In this document: positions 35,045-48,775 of the stretch, piece after piece | How the letters are laid out: the number at the start of each line of letters is the position of its first letter | Position numbering within the stretch: the stretch's first letter is position 1 | Assembly (NCBI GenBank): GCA_019722365.1 | Contig: JADFUC010000188.1 | Coordinates: 186,001-250,000 of the forward strand | From: Lithospermum erythrorhizon | Lineage: Eukaryota > Streptophyta > Magnoliopsida > Boraginales > Boraginaceae | Direction: 5' to 3' | DNA length: 64,000 nucleotides | Program-made: the position numbers and the translations under genes | Notes under the pieces: model-generated | The model's database searches: none | Told to the model about the DNA's origin: nothing | The model's input: only the letters and a program-made list of their open reading frames with translations

Positions 35045-38000
35045 AATTAACAACCAGACATGGTCCAAATATATTCCTAAAACATCGTCCAATTTATAAA
35101 TTTGATAAATATTTTAAATTTCGATCTGTATATATTTTTATTACGTTATATTATTTTGTGAAAATATATATCAAAATATAATATTTTTATCCTATTTTTT
35201 ATTAAAAGTGTAATTCTAATTCAAAACAAGGCTGAGCTAATGTATCATAACTTTTATAAACGGAATAATTAAGTACTAATGTTTTTTTTTCTTTTTAGGT
35301 TTATTGATAATTATTGATGATGCTTTGGCTACGTTGTTGATTTATTTATAGATCTATAAAATATAAAATTATAATTAAAAAATGTTTTTAACATATTAAA
35401 GTTATGGGAATAATAATCGGGATTTTCTGACAGACGTTTGATTTTGTCTTTCTCTTATTTGTAGGTGTCTTTAATTAGTTTTAGACTGCAGGATTTTATT
35501 TTAGATTGCAAATATTCATTTACTCTGATTTTGTTTAATTCTGAATTCTTTCAAGGTAGGAAAAGTGCCAAATGTCCCGCTTACCAGAATAGTCTCGTTA
35601 GAAGTAGAGTGCACGAGAATATTCAAATGGACTTACCATAGTAGCGATATTCATAAATTTTAAAATCAAATCAAAATCAAAATCAATTATCAATTCTCAA
35701 TACCTAAAATATTTAATTGCTTCGATAACAAATGTTAAAAAAAGACTAAATCAATTGCTTGATAACTTTCATTTTACTTTACTTCATTTACTATATACGT
35801 AGCTCATATATTAAATAAATAATACTATAATAGATAATAAAATAATAAATCTTATTAATTAGATTATAAATAGTAGTATAAATATAATAATTTGATTAAA
35901 TAAATATTAAAATATAAATAAATTTCTAAATAAATTATTAACTTATATTAAATTTTATAAGTTAAGAATGTAGTAGCCAAGAAAAGCGAGGTTATGCTAT
36001 TTTCCTTTATTGCTAGAATCGTGGAGAATTAAGTAGATTATTTAATTAAGAGGTAAAAAATAAGTTATGAATTTTAACTTAATTTTTTGTTAAGGATTTT
36101 GATAAGATTTGACTTTATTAATCACTTAAAAATAATTCATTAATAAACAAGCTTTAATAAATTAAGTGCTTAATTAATTAAATTTAAGTTATGACCCAGC
36201 TTAACAAACACCCCAATCTATATTATTAGCGATTTTTTCTAATATGCGCTATAAAGGATATGTTAAGTTAATTAAGGAAACTATCTTCGACACAAGATTG
36301 TATCCGAATTTGATATAGAAATATTTGTTAAATATATTTTATTATTATATCTATTTTTACTTAACTGCGCCTCTTAGGCACATATTATTAATTTACTTTA
36401 CTTCTTAACTCAGGCCCTAAGTGGCACATATTAAAAAATTTATTATTAGTAATTCTATTAATAAAGGGTAAATGAGTAGTTTCACCATCAAAAAGAAATA
36501 CTTGATCCGTGATTTAACTAAGAATTGAATATCTGAATGGCCGGTGATTGATGAAGAACATATTACTAAAAAATTAGTATCTATTACAAATATCACATGC
36601 TCTATTTCAACAAATAAAAATATGACTGACAGAAGCTTATTGAAGCATTTCGCTACTACTTATTTACGAAGAATTTATATATCGGAAGTTCTGTAAATCG
36701 ACACTATCAGACAGATATAACACAATATATACAACAAAGAAAAATATATTCTCCTTATTTCTCTTATTCTCTGTCTATTTATATTCTTTATAATTATATT
36801 CATAACACGTTATCAAGATGACAGCTTCATTAAATTAATTGTACAAAGAAATAACACAAATACGTTAGAAGCCTAGATACGACAATGAAGGTTTCATCTT
36901 GGATGGTAACCGTAACAACTTTTCTTTTACTTCGTCATTTTCTACTTCTAATATGTATCATGGTTATTATTTTATTTCTTGAAGTTTAATTAATAGTCCT
37001 CTCATTCATGATGGATAGAGATTTATTGCATAATAGGCAGAATACTTCTAATAATCAGAATAGGTTCTGACAAAAGTGAAAGTTTGCTTTCTTACATCAT
37101 TTTAATTGCGTCGTCTTCTGTTATATAATCTTTATACGTATAATCTATGATATGTTGTTGATCAAATTTACATATTTATGAGTTCGGAAGACATTTATCA
37201 AATACCTAAATTTCGAAAATTTATTAATGATTAATTTGATATATTTATTGTGTTTATATGTACAATTATATATTAACATATATAATATATAATTATCATG
37301 ATCAACCCTATTTTATTTTATTTAAGTTTTATTCATTCTAGTACATACATGATTATATTTGATTGTTCATTTATAATATTTTGATTTTGAAATTTCCTCG
37401 CTATTTTAATACGCGATTGATATTCATGTTAATATCCGGTGAATACATTTGAAATATATTCATTATATATATATATGCACTACAAGGCTAGATGCCTCAT
37501 CTCAACTTTTCAAATATATTAATCTCAAGAATATATTTGATATATATTCTTGTCCAGAAGATAACAAGGTACATTCATTTATTCTCATTAACATTATCTA
37601 ATCAAACAAATGCACATTTCAATTATTGATTATATATATGTTCCTCGAAGAAATATTGATGTAGCGCCTATAAATACGAGTCTTGGTCTGTAAGACTACT
37701 CTAAGATTTTTGTTTACACAATATGTGGAATTTTATTATTATCAATTAGTCCATAAGTCTTGAAAAAAATATTTATTTTACTCCCCTTTATACTAAGCAA
37801 CTAATCTATAAGACTCTGGACATGTAGCTGGAGAACATTGTTGCTTATCACTAGTCTGTAAGACTAATCCTCAAGATTTTATTGGTAATAAATTATTCAC
37901 AACTTTATGGGAAAATATAGCTCAATTTAAGATCTCGCCTCAAGACTCAATTTTAAAATTAATATGAGTATCGGTAGATTAAAAGGTTCTATGACGGTTA

Positions 38001-38575
38001 TTTTGCATAAAACTATACGCAATTTAAGTTTCCTCTTTATTTATCTCGATACCCTCTCATTTAGCACTCATACGGAATATGAATTCCATCATAGACTCAA
38101 TACCTATACGATTTGGAGAAAATGAATGTAATATAATTTTTTAGGTCCAGAATACTCTTACTTAATTGAATTCAATTAATGCCAAGGTGTTATTTACTAT
38201 ATTTGATCTAAATATGTGTCTACTCTTGAATTCAAGAGGAGTCTTCAAAGATGCCTAATTTGATTTACATCATGTTTTAATTGTATAATATCATACTCTC
38301 AAAGTACAATAACAAAACGGAATATACAAACATCATTATTTGACCCATTTGGAAGATATAATATTACATGTTATAATCGGGGATGTTACATATATCATGT
38401 GTGTAACTTATTTATATACCCTTGAAGGTTAATTTTTGAAGCTATTGACATTTTAATTATACCCCGAAGGGTATATATTATTCAAGAGTATGCAAATTTA
38501 TTTATATATTGTATAATTCAACTCATATGTCAAGCGATTAAGGAAATATGTCTCACATATAGCGCTACAATTCAA
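35045..38575. other. AT-rich intergenic region with retroelement traces
   Basis: No gene is supported. Near 36804-36820 AACACGTTATCAAGATG, after a pyrimidine-rich tract, resembles the LTR/primer-site junction of some plant Copia elements, which suggests an old element running rightward. The following 1.7 kb has no intact coding sequence. A four-unit repeat (37687-37880) is listed separately. Confidence 0.4.
37687..37880. repeat. Four degenerate units around GTCTGTAAGACT
   Basis: Variants of AGTCTGTAAGACTACTC occur at about 37687, 37748, 37803 and 37851, spaced 48-61 bases. The first and last are followed by CTAAGATTTTT or CTCAAGATTTTA. The core GTCTGTAAGAC is near-palindromic. Confidence 0.65.
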
Positions 38576-38760
38576 CTCAAGAGCTTTTCCTATGAGGCTT
38601 ATTCCTTGGGAATGCCTTCGCATATACATCGGGATTATTGGATGTTATTTTCATGTGGGCAATAAACCCTTTTAAGTGCTTTAATGGGTCTCCGTTCCCA
38701 TAAAAAAGGTTGAATCAGGATAATTTGAATCCGCTAGCATTTATCACTATCCAACTGGGT
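38576..38760 (-). pseudogene. Gypsy-type retrotransposon gag fragment
   Basis: On the minus strand an open segment reads GNGDPLKHLKGF, HMKITSNNP and DVYAKAFPR, then a frameshift into a SLIGKALE-like phrase. This is the conserved part of gag from plant Ty3/Gypsy-like elements. Only a short central piece survives. It abuts the left LTR of the Copia element, which suggests that the Copia copy landed in older Gypsy sequence. Confidence 0.75.
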
Positions 38761-38809
38761 CCGGGGTGGCACCTTTTTCATTGGGTCGATGGATCAACTA
38801 CATTTAATT

Positions 38810-39829
38810 TAGATGGAAAATACTTGAGGATATACGAAAGTATAAATACAAATTCATAATCCTGTGGATCTTAAAGCGCATACTACATTATTTAAATACA
38901 AAAAACATATATTTATAATATATGAATAAACAGAAGTACTTTCATATCAGGTAATGAGTAAATTCACTAAAGTTCCATTACGCTTCAAATTCACAACGCA
39001 CTTGACTTCCCTTCAAATTCTCCTCGTCAGAATATCAATCGTGATGATATCTCTAGTTGGTCCACACCGTGAGGGCTGAATCAAGAACTAATTTACGCTA
39101 AAGAAAATGCATTTAACAAAACTAAAAACCCCAAAATTCTTGGGAGAATTTCGCCACAAAGTGGGCGAAGCAACGGCATTTTAGGTTTTGTGATAAATTT
39201 CAAAAACTTATGATGAAAAATCCTAAAGCTCATTTTATATAGGCCAGTTAAAACAAGCCCGATAAGCAACCCAAGATAATACTCGTTAACTCTATTAGTT
39301 CGTTAAGACACTAATGAAGTCAAGCATCGAGTTGAACTATTTAATTAAGCCACTAAATAGTAATGAAGTTAATATCAATAATCTTCAAGCTATCGATAAA
39401 TACTGAAGAACATTCGAATCAATTAAATAACTATTTAATTGATTCTATTTGTTCAATCCATATTCTATATAAACGTGAACTCAGAATTTCCGAGAAATAC
39501 ATTTCTCAATTATATATTTCTTTAATTTCATACATGAAATATAACTCAATCGGCCATCAGATGTATGAATTTTCACGCCGTAGATATTAGTAAGTTGTAT
39601 AATAATAATAATTGACCAATTACTATTATTATAACGACAATGAAAGCAGCATCTAGCAATCGCTATAATCCCTTAAATTATCATGAACCTACACCAAAGA
39701 ATATGCAATTACTAAGTCGAACACTAAGTTCCTCATAATCACATTTAACCCAACCGTAAATGAATCGATATTAATAATTGTCGAATTAAGATAATAAATG
39801 GAATCAATTCTCATTGATTTCCCCCAACA
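38810..39829 (-). repeat. Copia 3' LTR (complete, about 1020 bp)
   Basis: On the minus strand the LTR begins TGTTGGGGGAAATCAATGAG directly after the polypurine tract and ends near CCATCTA. Its outer two thirds align as a direct repeat with the truncated 5' LTR at 46570. The two copies differ by many substitutions and indels, pointing to an old insertion. Confidence 0.75.
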
Positions 39830-39840
39830 CTTCCCACTTG
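39830..39840 (-). other. Copia polypurine tract
   Basis: On the minus strand CAAGTGGGAAG immediately precedes the TGTTGGGGG start of the 3' LTR. This is the standard position for the plus-strand primer of a Copia element. Confidence 0.7.
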
Positions 39841-40679
39841 CCCTTGGACGATGAATCACAATTCCTTTATCACGCGATTCTAATCTGTGAGGCTAACTAT
39901 AAAGAAGGCCATTAAGACTCCACAACTTTCTTTACTCTCGAGTATGAACCGAATAAGCATTTATCGCCCCATAAACCAATCAAGACTAATCAAGCAATTG
40001 TGCCCCGAGATCTTCCTCAGATATCATGATCGACAAATCCTCCTAACATATCAACATCTATCGCTATGACTCATCAAGTACACTCCAACATACGCCGCTA
40101 TAATCCCCGCTTTAAGACGTTTGTCATAGTCAAAGTAATGTAGCTTCAGAGTAACATTTATAGTTATATATCGTAGTTCAAGGATCTAACCTGGGAATTC
40201 TAAACAAACGCCATAGGACACAGACATACATATCTTCTGAATTGCTTTCGGTCATACCAGCCTCCCAGCCACTGCATCGGGCAAATTAATGTATCGATCT
40301 AGTCCTGGTGGCTAACGTGATCAATCTTGATCACTTCAATCAAACACTACGTTGGGGCTTCATATGATTCTTGTCGCCTACTAATGATCTCACTCAAGCG
40401 CATTTTGGCTATCCTATGTTTCTAGGTCAAGAGTGTAATTAATACCATGCTACTCTAGAAAAACATGTATCAACTCAGGATTTAACCTTTCACTCATCGA
40501 GGATACACTACATGTATATTATATGTAAATTTAAGACATAGATAAGATAAAGAACAAATATATTAAAATATAAGAAGCAATAATATTCAAATATTTGTTC
40601 ACATAACACAATAAATACATACCTGATACCCACTTAACCTAACAATTAATCGGCGACATCTCGCCTAAGACCTATGTTC

Positions 40680-43260
40680 GCCGACATGCTCATCATGCCA
40701 CCGACTTCAGCGGTTTAAAGTGGGTCGGCCAGACGGCCCCCTCTGCTTTCTACTTTACATACTTCGACATCACCTCTATCAAGCATATCTCTAATCGTAA
40801 AGCGACATACTTTCGAGTACGTGCTTGATTTGATGTGCTCGGGTTCCTTAGTTTGCGCCATCGCTTCCAAAGATTGCCACAAAGCACCCACCGGTCCTCA
40901 ACGCTAGTGTACCACAATTGCCCGGGTCAACTTCTTTATCCAACATGCTTCTTAGCGACTCTGCACGCGATGTACTCGCGATTATGTGGTAGAATCGGCA
41001 ACAATACTGCTTCGAACTCCTCCAAGATATCGCTTTTCCACCGGGCTGAGACAAAATACATACCTGTGATCGGGAACGATGGCCGTCACGCTTTGAAATC
41101 GGCGCTGTGTACCCTCGCTACCAAGTAACTCTTCATCTCCACCATATACAAGAAAGCATCTTAGTTCTTCTCTCGTATACTTCAAGATGCACTTCACCGC
41201 AATCCAAAGTTGACTTTCACCGATTAGCTTCGTATCTACCGTTATACTGTACTGATAAGACATAATGTCTAAAGGGCACAAATACGCATACATGACGGAT
41301 CCTATAGCCGAAGCCGCATATGTCTCTTCATTCTCGCTCATCTCAACACTAGTAGCGGGACACTGCGGCTCGCCGAGTCAACTCCATGTCTCACGGAAAT
41401 TACCCTTCGGAATTACCCATGTCAACCTTCAGAAAGTACCTTATTCACATAAGTATCCTGACAAAGTCCAATCAGCCTCCTGGCTCGATCTCGGTGGATC
41501 TTTATTCCAAGTATATATTGTGCTTTGCCTAAGTCCTTTATTGAGAAACATTTGCACAGCCAATCCTTGACTGAGTTTAGTAACTCTACGTTGTTTCCAA
41601 TGATAAGTATGTCATCGACATACGTGACTGGGCGAACGATACGTAACTCCCACTTACCTTCTTGTATACACACAAGATTCTTTTTCTTCTCAGTTTGATG
41701 AACTAAACTCTTTGATTGATTCATCAAACCGTAGATTCCAATCAAGGGATGTCATTTTAAGACCATAAATGGACTTCGCAACTCTGCATACCTTCTAGGT
41801 CCTTAGACATGAAAGCCTCGGAGTCGGGACCATATACACATCTTCCTCTAAATTTCCATTCAGAAAGCCGTCTTTACATCCATTTCCATATTTCATAGTC
41901 AGCAAGAATGGCTAAGATTATCCGATGGATTTAAGCATAGCCACCCATTTATAAGTTTCGCCATACCAATTCGTGAACTTGTTTGAAACCTTTCGCCATG
42001 TAAGTCTAGCTTTGAATACATCAACGTTTCCGTTTTTATCATGTTTCTTCTTAAATACACATTTACATTCAATAGGGCGAGCCCCATTTGGTAAATCCAA
42101 CAAAGTGACCAAACTCGCTTTCAGTACATGTAATCCATCTTAGATCAGAATGGCTATTCTACCTGTCACATCCTCGCTTATTCATTGCTTCTTTCAGAAG
42201 AAGTGGGGCTCACTTTCAATGATGAGCTTCACCATACCAAATAGCCTGTTCGTGGGGCGATCCCCGCTGGATCTCCTATGGCTGGTTCTTCCATAGCTTC
42301 AAAGGATCAGTTAACTCGGCCTCTAAGTGGTTAAGGTTCCACTTTAAGTGGCGTTGGCCGATGCCTCCGCATTAGATGCATCGATTACTGACTTCATCAA
42401 CTCGAGCTCATCAAGACGAACACCATTACTTCTAGTCCTTTCCGGACAAATAATCCTTTTCAAAGAATACTCCCTGCCTCTAAAGAACAAGATTTTATTC
42501 TCCCCGCTTCAAAGAGGAAATAAGAACTAACCTGCTTCCCCGATATCCCAGAAATAACATTTACTCATTTCCGAGCGCAAGTTTATCTTTTGTTAATCTC
42601 TTAACATAAGCTTCATGTTCCCCAAATCTTTAGAAAATCCAACTTGGGGAATCTTCCCAAACCGTCACGCTTCATGGGAGTTTTATCTGTACCTGTTGAC
42701 ATCCGTTTGCATGTAAGTCACTTCTCGCCAGGCTTATATCCCCTTTAAATTAATCGTAGATCGATAGGCTCATCAGCAGATCGAACCATGCCGTTATGGT
42801 TCGATTTTCCTTTCGGATACGCCATTATGCCGTATGCCTCGCTGAGCCGAAGTCAGTAAACAATACCACTCTCTACATTTAGCATTTAACTTCGTGACTC
42901 AAATATTCTCCAATTCTCTATCGAATCGAGAATCTTTTATTGTCTTGTTCAATTGGTTTTGTACTTCATTTCGATCTCCTTGAATTTCAAAGACTTGTTT
43001 GTGTCTCAATGATACACAAAACCGTATCTATCATCAGAAGTCACGCAGCTTTATAACCTCCTTTCAAGAGATGTTCATCGCCTACATACATCACAGATGA
43101 TCCCCAATAAATCACTTCCGCCTCTTCTACTTGCTCTGTTGAAAGGCATTTTGTCATTTTGCCCGTGTATGTACTCACACTTATCAGATGATTCATAATC
43201 TAAACCTTCAAGCTATCTCCACCTGAGCGAGTTTCTGATTCGGTTCGTTAACGCGACATA
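40680..43260 (-). pseudogene. Copia pol remnant: integrase, reverse transcriptase, RNase H
   Basis: On the minus strand, in order: integrase-side phrases near 43260-42560 (for example AYVKRLTKDKLALGNE); the start of RT at about 42112 (LPNGARPIECK, VFKKKHDKNGNVDVFKARL); the RT catalytic box YVDDILIIGN with FSIKDLGKAQYILGIKI at 41640-41460; and RNase H-side pieces at 41341-40700 (ASAIGSVMYA, KCILKY, FLVYGGDEELL, VADSTT). Many stops and frameshifts separate them. Presence of YVDD shows the motif survived, not that the enzyme is active. Confidence 0.85.
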
Positions 43261-46200
43261 GTCTCTAAATGTCATGTATGTTCGGGTTTAAGTCGTTAGG
43301 CTTATTCCTTCCGCTTTAAGTTTATGTTTATATGACTCATTAATCATGTCTAAAACGTGATGTAATTCATTTTGGCGGAGGCGTACTAAATACTACCCCA
43401 TTCCCGAAGTATCCTAAATTATCCATCTATTGAAATAAAACCATCATTATTCACAAAATGTAAATAATAATCCCTCTGCAAATCGCAGTACATAAGAAAC
43501 CCGAGATAAACAAAAACAGTCCGTGGACAATTTAAACTAACGGATCCCACCGCAGCGGCCGCAACTCGCGCCATTACTTCCCACACGCATCCATTTCCCC
43601 CTCTTTCGAGTCTTCTCTACTCGATTTTGAGTTCCTCGTGACATTACGACAAATACGTAGAACTAAATCAAGTCTAAAGACTCACTTAAGAGAAATTTGT
43701 AGTTGTACAAACTTCAATAACATACACAATTTTAGGTCAAAGTGCTTATTAAACCATTTTTCCTATCTCGATTGAATTTCCTACAGTCAGCTTTCCAAAG
43801 TTGACCTCGAAGCTCGCAATAGCTGGGCGTATGTCATCCGCAGACACCTCCTTGCCCTTCTCCGCCTCAAGCGACGCCTACCGCTAGAGGCAACGCATGC
43901 TAGGTCGAAGACTGCTCATATCCAAAATTCATTGAAGATTAGCAATGGTTATTTGTTTACGAATCTCAACAGGCTCGATCGATTCAGACTCGGCTATAGC
44001 CTCGATGTACCTGTATATCGACTCAAAAAGCAGATCTCATGAAGATAAAGAACTCTAACTGGGGCTTATCTCCATCCCGAAGGATTCCAGACTCCTCTTG
44101 GCCGATCCATCACCTCAAGCCACAATCAATCGCCAGAAATAAGACGCAAATACCCAGAGTACCTAAAAGTTTCAGATTTCTCATATTCCTCGTGACACTC
44201 CTTCGATTCACTCCAAGAGCTTCCGAGCAATGTCATATACGTGATACTCATCATACGCAGCCTAAACTCGCTCCATCCGAAAAGATAATAGTTACCTCAA
44301 GGCTAGAGAGTCCTCTTACGCAACTCATATTTCTTTCCAGCGCATACATCGCTGTCCCTAAGGTCTTATAGAATTTCTTTATACAAGCATTTATTCAATC
44401 CCTGCAACAAATCAAGACAACCTTTTCAACTCACTTAGACCACGCCTCAAAAATTTGCACCATCATACATTTAAATGAGTTGATCGAAGTCAAGGTAGTT
44501 CTGTGGAGTAGCAATAATGTAGCCATATTAACTCACAAGAATAAGTAAATAAAATAATGCACTCCGTGAAACTATCATGCTAAAACACTTACAATTTTAA
44601 ATTGTAAAGCAAATACTAATACTCAAATCTCACCTAAATATATTAGTATCAAGACCTATTACACTTAAATTCAAACTCAATGCTGCTACATTTTGAATCC
44701 AGCTTATAATAAGAGTTGTCAACCAATTACGTGAAACTACATAACTCTTAGTCACTAGTATCCTTACAAGATGCTACCCAACATTTGTATCTCCGAAAAA
44801 CCGGTTACATACCAATTAAACCAAAGCTGCCATTTGATCGACTATCCGAAAAGCCCACAACGTTATCGAAATCACTTCAATACGATCCATTGTCATATCA
44901 AATGCAACATTGTAACACCGCCATCACGGCGCGCCCCACCCCTGATCAATTGATCGCACAACTTTAAAATTGGCTTCGATACTTTTGCCAAATTTAATTA
45001 AGTAGATATTACTTTTGTTTTCATTTACTCACGATACTAGCACATAATCAAGCAATACATGCAACATGAAAATAAACAATCCACGTGCACATTCAAGAGA
45101 TATACGATATGGCCCCTAGAATTTATTATACATTTATCAAATATTAACATAAAGCTCCCACTCCTCAGATCTTGTATTTCCGTGATCCATCCCAGCCTAC
45201 CAAGTACTCACCACCGCTAAACGATCTTCAATATCTTCATTCTGTTACAATATTTATATACTAACTCCATCTAAGACAAATTTTTGCAAGCTTGTAGGTA
45301 AAAACAAAGAAATAAATAAATACAAGAAATATGACCGAAGGTCATTTATAACATTACGGTTCGCATCGAAAAATAAATAAATTCGCCATATATCTATATA
45401 CTCCATTCCAATCACCATTACAAAATATAGGCACTTTATTAAATCATGCTAAATGAACTTAATAAATATTTTAAATGGCATTGGAAAATGCATGTTTGTA
45501 ATTATCAAATTAATTAATCCATGTAATTACACATATTAAAATTAATTAATATAAACTCAATTATCATACACATGTCAACCAATAATTATTATCAATAATT
45601 ATTAACCATACACATATTATAGAAAAATATTCATCACAAATATATTCTAAAATATATTAAGTAGTAAAATTGTTACCATAAATGTTATATCACTCTTAAG
45701 CCATTTAAAATATATAGCTATAAAGAACAATTAATTGTCATCACATACTCATCATTTATCAATTAGATGATTAAAATGACAAATAATCAATAACCGAAAT
45801 ATAACTAGTCCTACAATTTTGTGAAACCAAAATGTCGAATAAATTTAATTGTGCGCTTTTCAAAATTAAAAGACATCGCCATAACGCTTCTGACGATCGG
45901 CTTACTTCATGCTCTACCATCGACATCGCTGCCCCACCGCCTAGGGCTCAGACGCCCGTAGGGTCTCCGGAAGTCGGTCGGCCGATTTATGGTAATAATA
46001 CCATATTTAACTCCTTGCTGCATTTAATTTAATTCATTTGTAAAATCGTTTTGGAGGCATTAAAAATTTTCAAAAATTTATGAAATTAGAACAAGTTAAA
46101 ATTCATAATTTTATTGAAATCCCACTGGTCGCTCATTAAAATAAATTTCTATTTAATTATTAATTAAACAGTCCGTAAATATCAAAATTGTTTCGAGGTA

Positions 46201-46554
46201 ATTAGAAAAATCCAAAATTATTAAATTTAATTTTGAGATCTTCTAAGAAGATTAGCTCCAGAAAATTAGTCTTTAATTTTACAAAACTTTACACGCCAAA
46301 CACGCTTTATAAAAAAACTATTTTGAAATAAAACTAATTAAATTGCCCTTTTAATTTATGAAACAAAATCCATGTTAACAAAATATGATAATACATCATC
46401 ATAAACTTGTAACATATATGTAAATTAATAATCAAGAACATGGTGATTTATTCGTCATATATTTATCAATTAAATATAGAATAAGAATTAATCAAATAAA
46501 AAAATTGATAAAAACAAACAGAATAAAATAAATAATGTAAAGCAACTTTAATTT
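43261..46554 (-). other. Copia gag and leader remnant, heavily decayed
   Basis: By position this should be the gag and untranslated leader of the minus-strand Copia element, upstream of integrase and downstream of the primer-binding site. I could not recognise a zinc knuckle or intact gag frame. The part from 43500 to 44400 is GC-richer; from 44400 to 46550 it is AT-rich, with a GC-rich patch at 45880-45990 that may be a separate insertion. Confidence 0.45.
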
Positions 46555-46568
46555 GGCTCATGATGCCA
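46555..46568 (-). other. Copia primer-binding site (initiator Met-tRNA type)
   Basis: On the minus strand TGGCATCATGAGCC lies one base after the end of the 5' LTR. It is a degraded version of TGGTATCAGAGCC, complementary to the 3' end of initiator methionine tRNA and usual for plant Copia elements. Confidence 0.75.
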
Positions 46569-46569
46569 T

Positions 46570-47143
46570 TGATGGAAAATAAATACTATGGGATATAAGG
46601 AGTATAAATACAAATCCATAATTCCAGGGATCTTAAAGTGCATACTACATTATTAAAAAAAACATATATTTACAATATATGAATAAACAGAGTACTTACA
46701 TTGCAGCGGAGTAAATTCCACTAAAGTTCCACACGCTTCAAATTCACAACGTGAATTTGACTTCCCTTCAAATTCTTTGTCAGAATATCAATCGTGATGA
46801 TATCTCTAATGGCCCACACCCGTGAATCAACTAATTTATGCTAAGAACGAGGATTTAACAAAACCCCCAAAATTCTCGAGAATTTCGCCTGGGGGGCTAC
46901 TTTTAGGCTTTTTGTGATAAAATTTTCAAAAACTTATGATGAAAATCCTAAAGTTCATGATATGTGGCCAGTTAAAACAACCCCGATAAAGAACCCGTTA
47001 AGATACTGACTCATTAACTCTATTAGTCTGCTATTAATTACAATGAAGTCACATCGAGTTGGAACTATTTAATTAAGCTAATTAAATAAGAATGAAATTT
47101 CAATATCAATAATCTTCAAGTTATCGATAAATACTAAAAATTA
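46570..47143 (-). repeat. Copia 5' LTR, truncated
   Basis: This is a direct repeat of the first 570 or so bases of 38810-39829. Similarity stops near ATCGATAAATACT at about 47130, and the outer 450 bases of the LTR are missing or replaced by unrelated sequence. Confidence 0.7.
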
Positions 47144-48775
47144 AATAGTAACGGTCCGTATTATTAGTTTGTTGATCGGGAATCCTCGGTCTCACAGTAC
47201 GGCGCCAAACGACGCGTAGTGCTTCCGAGTCACTGTCTGTTTGGGATTCAAATTACCCCGAGTATACGCGCTTCACTATTTGGAAAGGCTTTGTGAGTCA
47301 CCCTAAGGGGACAAATGTTCCTCTTTAAACTTGGCAGGCATGTGGGTCTCCGTGACTCTATAAATACCCCAACACCACCTAATAACGCCACTTCTCATTG
47401 GCTCCTAAGCATACTTATTACCTCCTTAAATACCTCCCCACATTACCAATCCTCGATCACGGGATTGCCCACAATACCACGTGGCCACTTCAAAAATTAC
47501 TCTGGCTGACACTTACACTCCAATCACATTCTTCATGTATAAGAGGCCATACCTAAAGTTTACCCAAGCCGAACCATCTCAACCCGCACACTCCACATCC
47601 CCGCAAAATCCCAGATAGCTGTCACAGTCTCCAATGTTCGAATCCTTCAAATGTAAACAGTGTTCAGAAACCTAAATGCATCAATAACTCGAAGCTACGA
47701 ATGACTCATCATCGAGTAAAGATTCCTTCTTGTAATCGGTAATTTGTTAAACATTACCAATTTGTGTATGAGAAGAAGATGGCCGTGGGTCAGTCAGTGG
47801 GCTAGGATGTCTTTCAATTATAATTATTAAAATAATTAAAGAATAATTAGGGTAAAAATGGAATTGAGTGAAGAAAGGGGTGGTAAATGTCACTATAGAA
47901 GAGTTTGAGTAATTTAGAACACTGAAATAGTGAGTAGACTAAAATATCCCCGATAAAATTAAGGGCTAAATTGTGACAGTTTACATGAGTACTTGGAACA
48001 ACTAAACGGTTTTAAAGATAATTATCAAGGTACTTTATTCTTAAATGTTCATGATGTTCAATGTAATTCACAAAAAAATCACTCTAGCCATGACTGGTTC
48101 TTGTTTGGGTATTAAAATAAATGATCTAGCTAGCTAGAATCATCTCTACCAGTTTTTTACTGTTTTTATTGTCAAGTTGTCTCAGCTATGCAATTTCTTG
48201 ATAAATTAAATTAAAGCTCAAAGGTCAAATTCATCTTCTATAATGCGAAAGCTACAACCACAAAGATTGATTAAGAAATCGAAGCTTTATTAATGGCCAA
48301 GAAAAAATGAATTATCCATTTTCTTCGTGACCGTTGCAGAAAGAGACATCAACCAAACACACAAGATAATGACAAGATATAAATATATTGGGGTTTCAAA
48401 TCACAATATAATACAATAAACTTTCTACATTTTTATTTCTAAACCGTCATTATACCAGGAAATAAAAAGGAAGAAGATAATAAAATATTGTTGTTACAAA
48501 TGACAATTGAACAGAATAATAAGTGGGACACTGTTAATATATAACCTATATGTAATGTCTAAACTTTTTGTTCTCCCTCAAAACGGAATGATTTCCAGCT
48601 TTAGGTGTTGCTGGAAAGAACATCCTGAGTTGTGGAGAACAACTCATACATATGATACAACTTATATTATTGGCAATTATTAACTGTAGCTCCCACTCAC
48701 ATGATGCCATCATTCAATTGCACACTGCTCTTTCTTTAGTCTGTCCTAACCTACTAATCTTTTTATTTTTAATTG
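47144..48775. other. Mixed intergenic sequence, GC-richer at 47150-47600
   Basis: The first 450 bases are clearly GC-richer than the flanks and contain CTCTATAAATACCCC at about 47356, which looks like a plus-strand TATA box. This could be a piece of another LTR. No coding sequence is supported. The remainder is AT-rich and without genes. Confidence 0.4.

Larger units (their letters stand above)
38810..47143 (-). mobile_element. Degenerate Ty1/Copia LTR retrotransposon, minus orientation, right LTR truncated
   Basis: A direct repeat links 38810-39829 with 46570-about 47143. Shared landmarks are AATATATGAATAAACAGA, CAGAATATCAATCGTGATGA and ATATCAATAATCTTCAAG. Between them, on the minus strand, lie a primer-binding site (46555-46568), decayed gag-side sequence, integrase, reverse transcriptase, RNase H and a polypurine tract (39830-39840), in Copia order. 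The left LTR is the 3' LTR and is full length. The right (5') LTR loses similarity after about 47143. Stops and frameshifts are frequent, so the element is old and cannot be autonomous. No target duplication can be tested because the outer right end is missing. Confidence 0.85.

Noticed and set aside
44039..47509. Several plus-strand ORFs of 60-110 codons in and beside the Copia element
   Set aside because: They are antisense to, or within, decayed Copia sequence and show no domains.
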